Source: Pseudomonadota bacterium (GTDB lineage: Bacteria > Pseudomonadota > Gammaproteobacteria > Burkholderiales > Rhodocyclaceae). Taken from it: a stretch of 64,000 nucleotides of DNA. The translations under genes and the position numbers were made by a program. Under the pieces are notes generated by a model. The model was not told where the DNA came from and did no database searches. It saw only the letters and a list, made by a program, of their open reading frames with translations. This document shows, piece by piece, positions 59,144 through 64,000 of the stretch (position 1 is the first letter of the stretch; the number at the start of each line of letters is the position of its first letter). The stretch is from the NCBI GenBank assembly GCA_018241725.1, contig JAFEDI010000110.1:20655-84654 (forward strand), in the 5' to 3' direction.

Positions 59144-59172
59144 ATAAAAAAAGCCGCGATGAACGCGGCTTT
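59144..59172 (-). terminator. Rho-independent terminator of the adhesin gene
   Basis: On the minus strand: AAAGCCGCG, loop TTCAT, CGCGGCTTT followed by more T (seven T in a row including the stem end). Classic intrinsic terminator about 90 bases past the adhesin stop. Confidence 0.85.
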
Positions 59173-59262
59173 CGGGAAATGCTCGGGATTGGAAAGTTCT
59201 GCTGCCTTCCTTCCGCATGAGGCGGTCGCGAGCCATGCTTCGCAGCCGCCTCATGCCTGTGC

Positions 59263-62200
59263 TTACACCAGGAAATCCCAGTTCTGCACGCCGACCTTGT
59301 GGACCTCCATTTCCTGCGCGGTGGCGAAGTTCTGGGCCACCTGCTCCAGCGTCGTGCCGTGGGCCATCGCATCCACCCAATAGGCCAGGCCGCCGCTGTC
59401 GCCACTCCGATTGAAGACGCCCTGGTACAGCAGTTCAACGTCGTGCGCGGCGTCGCCGTTGAAGACCATCGGATGCTTGGCCTGTGCTTCCGCGGAGTTG
59501 ATCAGATCCAGCACCATCCTGCCCAGGCTGACGCCGTTCTTTTCCTCCGTGCCCCAGTAATCCATGCCCAGGTAGTCCGCCTGACGGCCCAGGACGCTCT
59601 GGTACAGGCCGTCGATGGTGTCGAGCACCGAGCGGGTTTGCACCGCCACCGTGGCGTCGCTGAATGTCAGGTTTTCCACGTTGATCACCAGCGTCTGCTG
59701 ATCGGGCTGCGCGCTGGAGGTGACCATCACGTAACCATCGTGGTTCTCGATCGTGTAGTCGGCACGGGCACCGGAAAAGACGGCGGTATCGCTGCCCTGT
59801 CCGCCATGCAGCACGGTGGTGGTGACCTGTGTGGCCCCGATGGTCGCACTTTGAGGCGCCGGCGATGCGCCGAACTGCAGGACATCGTCACCGCCACCCG
59901 CGAACACCTGACTGCTGCTGTTCGCAATGGTGAAATGCTGGTTGGCTGCATCGCCGGTCAGGATCTGGCCACTGGTATTGCCGGTCACGCTGGCCGAGCC
60001 AATGATCGCCGCAAAGTCCACTTGCTGAAGGCTGATGCTGGAGCCGGACGGCAACTGGCTGGCGTCGATCACCAGGGCAGTGTGTTGCGAGTCGGAACTG
60101 GTGCCGGTCAGCGTCAGGGCCTGGGTGGGGGCCGTGCTACCGACGGTCGGCGCCACGGTCTGCACCAGCAGCGGTACCGACGCAGGCAGCAGGTTCAGGA
60201 AGCTCTGGCCATTGCCGGTCAGGTGCGACTGGTCGCTTGGCGCATTGTTCGGCGTCGCCGCGATGATGGCCGCGATCAGATGCTCCAGCGAATTGCCGGC
60301 GGGCTGGCTGTCGCCGCCAGTGGCGCTCAGGCCGAAACCCTGCGGCACATGGGCCGACAGGAGGGTGCTGGTGTCCTGGGTGACCAGCGGAATGTCGGCA
60401 AGGCCCGCGCTGCCGGTGTCGTCCACGCGGTCGCTGGTGACGACCGGAATGCTGACCTGGGTGCCGGAGCCACCGCCAGGCAGTGTGGTCGGCGTCTGCT
60501 CGACCATCACGCCGTCGATGATGGTGCCCGGAGGCGCCTCGATGGTCAGCGCCAGGCCGCTGCTGGCCACCGAGGTGTTGCCCGCCCCATCGGTCTGCTT
60601 GACGCTCAGGGTATGCACCCCTTCGCCCAGCGTGCTGCTGGTGATGCTCCAGTTGCCGGAACCGTCGGCCGTGGCGGTACCCAGCACGGTCGTGCCGTCG
60701 GTGTCGTACAGCGTGACGGTCGCGTGGGCCTCGCCCGTGCCGGTGACGATCGGCGTAGTGAGGTAGGTCTTGTTGTCACCCAGCGTGCCGGTGTCGCTGC
60801 CGGCCGACAGCACGGGCAGGCCCGGTGCCGACGGCGCGGTCGAGTCGATGTCCAGTGTCAGGCCGCTACTGGCCACCGAGGTATTACCCGCCGCGTCGGT
60901 CTGCTTGACGGTGACTGTATGCGATCCATCGACCAGCGTGCTGCTGGTGATGCTCCATTTGCCGGAACCGTCGGCGGTGGTGGTGCCCAGCAGGGTGGTG
61001 CCATCGGTGTCGTACAGCTTGATGGTCGCGTGGGCCTCACCCGTGCCGGTAAGCTCCGGCGTGGTGACCTTGGTCTGGTTGTCGCCCAGCGTGCCGCTGT
61101 CGCTGCCGGCCGACAGCACGGGCATGGCCGGCGCCGACGGTGCGGTCGAATCGATGGTCAGGGCCAGGCCGCTGCTGGCTACCGAGACGTTGCCCGCCGC
61201 ATCGCTCTGCTTGACGGTGATGGTATGCAGGCCGTCGCTCAACGTACTGCTGGTGATGCTCCACTTGCCGGAACCGTCGGCGGTGGTGGTACCCAGCAGG
61301 GTGGTGCCGTCGGTGTCGTACAGCTTGATGGTCGCGTTGGCCTCGCCGGTACCGGTGATCACCGGCGTGGTGACCTTGGTCTGGTTGTCGCCCAGCGTGC
61401 CGCTGTCGCTGCCGGCCGACAGCACCGGCAGACCCGGCGCCGACGGCGCGGTGGCGTCGATGGTCAAGGCCAGCGCTGTGCTGGCCGTCGAGGCCGTCCC
61501 CGCCGCATTGGTCTGCTTGACGGTCAGGCTATGCACGCCATCGCTCAGCGTACTGCTGGTGACGCTCCAGTTGCCCGAACCGTCCACGACAGCCGTGCCG
61601 AGCACGGTGGTCCCGTCGGTGTCATACAGGGCCACCGTGTCACCCACCGTACCGGTGCCGGTGATCACCGGCGCGGTGACCTTGGTCGTGCCATCGCCCA
61701 GCGTGCCGCTGTCACTGCCAGCCGCCAGCACCGGCGCGCCCGGCGCCGACGGGACGCTGGTGTCGATGTTCAGCGTCAGAGGGCTGCTAGCGCTCGAGAC
61801 GTTACCCGCCGCGTCGGTCTGCTTGACGGTCAGGCTGTGCGATCCGTCACCCAGCGTGCTGCTGGTGATGCTCCACTTGCCGGAACCGTCGGCGGTCGTC
61901 GTACCCAGCACGGTCGTGCCGTCGGTGTCGTACAGCTTGATGGTCGCGTGGGCCTCGGCCGTGCCGGTAATCACCGGCGTGGTGGCGTTGGTCTTGTTGT
62001 CGCCCAGCGTGCCGCTGTCGCTACCGGCCGACAGCACCGGCAGACCCGGCGCCGACGGTGCGGTCGAATCGATGGTCAAGGCCAGGCCGCTGCTGGCGCT
62101 GGAGACGTTGCCTACCGCGTCGGTCTGCTTGACGGTGAGGGTATGCACGCCGTCGCTCAGCGTGCTGCTGGCAATGCTCCACTTGCCGGAACCATCGGCG

Positions 62201-64000
62201 GTGGTGGTGCCCAGCACGGTCGTGCCGTCGGTGTCGTACAGCGTGACGGTCGCGTTGGCCTCACCCGTGCCGGTAAGCACCGGCGTGGCGACCTTGGTCA
62301 CGTTGTCGCCCAGCGTGCCGCTGTCGCTGCCGGCCGACAGCACCGGCAGGCCCGGTGCCGTCGGTGCTGTCGCGTCGATGGTCAGCGCCAGACCGCTGCT
62401 GGCCACCGAGGCATTGCCCGCCGCATCGCTCTGCTTGACGCTGAGGGTATGCACGCCATCGCTCAGCGTGCTGCTGGTGATGGTCCACTTGCCCGAACTG
62501 TCGGCGGTGGTGGTGCCCAGCAGGGTGGTGCCATCGGTGTCGTACAGCTTGATGGTTGCGTTGGCCTCGCCGGTACCGGTGATCACCGGCGTGGCGATCT
62601 TGGTCTTGCCATCGCCCAGCGTACCGCTGTCGCTGCCAGCCGACAGCACCGGCGTGCCCGGCGCCGACGGGGCGCTGGTGTCGATGTCCAGCGTCAGGGG
62701 GCTGCTGGCTACCGAGACGTTGCCCGCCGCGTCGGTCTGCTTGACGGTCAGGCTGTGTGATCCGTCGGCCAGCGTGCTGCTGGTGATGCTCCACCTCCCG
62801 GAACTGTCAGCCTTGGTCGCGCCCAGCAAGGTGGTGCCGTCGGTATCGTACAGCCTGACGATCGCGTTGGCCTCGGCCGTGCCGGTAATCACCGGCGTGG
62901 TGGCATTGGTCAGGAAGTCGCCCAGCGTGCCACTGTCGCTGCCGGCCGACAGCGCCGGCGTCCCCGGCGCCCACGGCGAGGTCGAGTCGATGGTCAGCGC
63001 CAGGCCGCTGCTGGCCACCGAGACGTTGCCCGCCGCATCGGTCTGCTTGACGGTGACAGTGTGCACGCCGTCGCTCAGCGTGCTGCTGGTGATGCTCCAG
63101 TTGCCCGAGCCGTCGGCCGTGGTGGTACCCAGCAGGGTGGTGCCATCGGTGTCGTACAGCTTGATGATCGCGTTGGCCTCGCCGCCGCTCCCGGTGATCA
63201 CCGGCGTGGTGACCTTGGTCACGTTGTCGCCCAGCGTGCCGCTGTCGCTGCCGGCCGACAGCACCGGCCGGCCCGGCGCCGTCGGTGCGGTCGCGTCGAT
63301 GGTCAGCGCCAGGGCTTTGCTGGCCGACGAGGCGGTCCCCGCCGCGTTGCTCTGCTTGACGGTGAAGGTATGCACGCCATCGCTCAGCGTGCTGCTGGTG
63401 ATGCTCCAGTTGCCCGAGCCATCCACGACGGCCGTGCCCAGTACGGTGGTCCCGTCAGTGTCGTACAGGGAAACCGTGTCACCCACCGTGCCGGTGCCGG
63501 TGATCACCGGCGTGGTGACCTTGGTCAGGCTATCGCCCAGCGTGCCGCTGTCGCTGCCGACCGCCAGCGACGGCGTACCGGGCTCCGACGGGACGCTGGT
63601 GTCGATGTCCAGGGTCAGGGTGCTGCTGGCGCTCGAGACGTTGCCCGCCACGTCGGTCTGCTTGACGGTCAGGCTGTGCGATCCGTCGACCAGCGTGCTG
63701 CTGGTGATGCTCCACTTGCCGGAGCCGTCGGCCTTGGTCGTACCCAGCAGGGTGGTGCCGTCGGTGTCGTACAGCTTGATGCTCGCATTGGCCTCGGCCG
63801 TGCCGGTGATCACCGGGGTGCTGACATTGGTCAGGAAGTCGCCCTTTGTACCGCTGTCGCTGCCGGCCGACAGCACCGGCGTGGCCGGCGCCGACGGGCT
63901 GGTCGTGTCGATGCTCACCGCCAGGCTGCTGCTGGCGCTCGAGACATTGCCCGCCGCATCGCTCTGCTTGACGGTAACGGTATGCGCGCCTTCACTCAGC
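59263..64000 (-). CDS. Giant Ig-like repeat adhesin with DUF4214 C terminus (5' end outside window)
   Basis: About 1579 residues visible, open at the window edge. From the N-terminal side there are 11 full near-identical bacterial Ig-like repeats of about 103 aa plus part of another (PVLSAGSDSGTLGD; LYDTDGTTLLGTT; GSGKWSITSSTL; VKQTDAAGNVS). Then a unique region of about 250 aa, an RTX-like AGGGDDVLQFG segment, and a C-terminal DUF4214 region (GLYQSVLGRQADYLG; LLYQGVFNRSGDSGGLAYW). Glycine/aspartate-rich repeats and this C terminus suggest a type I-secreted surface or biofilm adhesin. A real terminator follows the stop. Confidence 0.92.
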   Translation of the reverse strand, partial: LSEGAHTVTVKQSDAAGNVSSASSSLAVSIDTTSPSAPATPVLSAGSDSGTKGDFLTNVSTPVITGTAEANASIKLYDTDGTTLLGTTKADGSGKWSITSSTLVDGSHSLTVKQTDVAGNVSSASSTLTLDIDTSVPSEPGTPSLAVGSDSGTLGDSLTKVTTPVITGTGTVGDTVSLYDTDGTTVLGTAVVDGSGNWSITSSTLSDGVHTFTVKQSNAAGTASSASKALALTIDATAPTAPGRPVLSAGSDSGTLGDNVTKVTTPVITGSGGEANAIIKLYDTDGTTLLGTTTADGSGNWSITSSTLSDGVHTVTVKQTDAAGNVSVASSGLALTIDSTSPWAPGTPALSAGSDSGTLGDFLTNATTPVITGTAEANAIVRLYDTDGTTLLGATKADSSGRWSITSSTLADGSHSLTVKQTDAAGNVSVASSPLTLDIDTSAPSAPGTPVLSAGSDSGTLGDGKTKIATPVITGTGEANATIKLYDTDGTTLLGTTTADSSGKWTITSSTLSDGVHTLSVKQSDAAGNASVASSGLALTIDATAPTAPGLPVLSAGSDSGTLGDNVTKVATPVLTGTGEANATVTLYDTDGTTVLGTTTADGSGKWSIASSTLSDGVHTLTVKQTDAVGNVSSASSGLALTIDSTAPSAPGLPVLSAGSDSGTLGDNKTNATTPVITGTAEAHATIKLYDTDGTTVLGTTTADGSGKWSITSSTLGDGSHSLTVKQTDAAGNVSSASSPLTLNIDTSVPSAPGAPVLAAGSDSGTLGDGTTKVTAPVITGTGTVGDTVALYDTDGTTVLGTAVVDGSGNWSVTSSTLSDGVHSLTVKQTNAAGTASTASTALALTIDATAPSAPGLPVLSAGSDSGTLGDNQTKVTTPVITGTGEANATIKLYDTDGTTLLGTTTADGSGKWSITSSTLSDGLHTITVKQSDAAGNVSVASSGLALTIDSTAPSAPAMPVLSAGSDSGTLGDNQTKVTTPELTGTGEAHATIKLYDTDGTTLLGTTTADGSGKWSITSSTLVDGSHTVTVKQTDAAGNTSVASSGLTLDIDSTAPSAPGLPVLSAGSDTGTLGDNKTYLTTPIVTGTGEAHATVTLYDTDGTTVLGTATADGSGNWSITSSTLGEGVHTLSVKQTDGAGNTSVASSGLALTIEAPPGTIIDGVMVEQTPTTLPGGGSGTQVSIPVVTSDRVDDTGSAGLADIPLVTQDTSTLLSAHVPQGFGLSATGGDSQPAGNSLEHLIAAIIAATPNNAPSDQSHLTGNGQSFLNLLPASVPLLVQTVAPTVGSTAPTQALTLTGTSSDSQHTALVIDASQLPSGSSISLQQVDFAAIIGSASVTGNTSGQILTGDAANQHFTIANSSSQVFAGGGDDVLQFGASPAPQSATIGATQVTTTVLHGGQGSDTAVFSGARADYTIENHDGYVMVTSSAQPDQQTLVINVENLTFSDATVAVQTRSVLDTIDGLYQSVLGRQADYLGMDYWGTEEKNGVSLGRMVLDLINSAEAQAKHPMVFNGDAAHDVELLYQGVFNRSGDSGGLAYWVDAMAHGTTLEQVAQNFATAQEMEVHKVGVQNWDFLV

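Larger units (their letters stand above)
58645..59262. other. Gap between methyltransferase and adhesin genes
   Basis: 618 bases with no gene. It holds a small palindrome at the methyltransferase stop (ATAGC-CCG-GCTAT, 58641-58653), the palindrome cluster and the adhesin terminator. Confidence 0.6.

Noticed and set aside
59299-62760. Long open frame on the plus strand across the adhesin repeats
   Set aside because: It is antisense to the repeat region; its apparent repeats simply mirror the Ig-like repeats, and the minus-strand frame has a recognisable family, C-terminal domain and terminator.

Overview
The window is high-GC DNA packed with short-spaced operons. The gene content (guanidine/urea carboxylase operon, sbcDC, TorF-type porin, MHYT and HD-GYP signalling proteins, DUF1302 outer-membrane protein) suggests a proteobacterial chromosome, most likely a betaproteobacterium of the Rhodocyclales/Zoogloeaceae type. 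The lineage is inferred from gene content only. No rRNA, tRNA or CRISPR array was seen.

Region by region. 1-8186: end of an ABC transporter, two DUF1989 proteins, a biotin-dependent carboxylase and allophanate hydrolase; this is the layout of the guanidine nitrogen-assimilation pathway usually labelled urea carboxylase. 8183-14300: a TyrR-like sigma54 activator divergent from dadA-ridA-permease-dadX (D-amino acid/alanine catabolism), with a good sigma54 promoter before dadA. 14301-18859: AT-richer stretch with a DUF4139 protein, a diguanylate cyclase, an integrase remnant and gene fragments; it looks like an old insertion scar. 18860-23535: sbcD-sbcC. 23674-31013: hybrid MHYT histidine kinase plus HD-GYP regulator, then nitronate monooxygenase, a second HD-GYP protein and a quinone oxidoreductase on the other strand. 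31115-37310: LysR regulator, DUF3617 lipoprotein-like/secreted protein, chemoreceptor, thioesterase, response regulator-kinase.

37394-46691: a TorF-type porin divergent from a tight seven-gene operon: amino acid/amine permease, three dimethylamine-monooxygenase-like subunits, an acyl-CoA-dehydrogenase-fold protein that lacks the catalytic Glu, a flavin reductase, and a DUF1989-GcvT fusion resembling trimethylamine N-oxide demethylase. I read it as an oxidative N-dealkylation pathway in which a two-component flavin monooxygenase may replace the usual amine N-oxygenase. It is the best candidate for an undescribed system here.

46692-48953: a degenerate tandem array of exact 21-bp period, a GNAT acetyltransferase, and an HDOD gene with a coupled small ORF. 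48954-56836: IclR regulator divergent from a BASS-type transporter, followed by a DUF1302 outer-membrane protein, a secreted sulfatase and an octaheme cytochrome-TPR protein: a probable uptake and desulfation module for a hydrophobic sulfate ester. 56837-64000: cold-shock/excalibur membrane protein, a frameshifted membrane protein, a methyltransferase, a cluster of large palindromes rich in TCGCGA, and the C-terminal part of a giant Ig-repeat adhesin that runs off the window.
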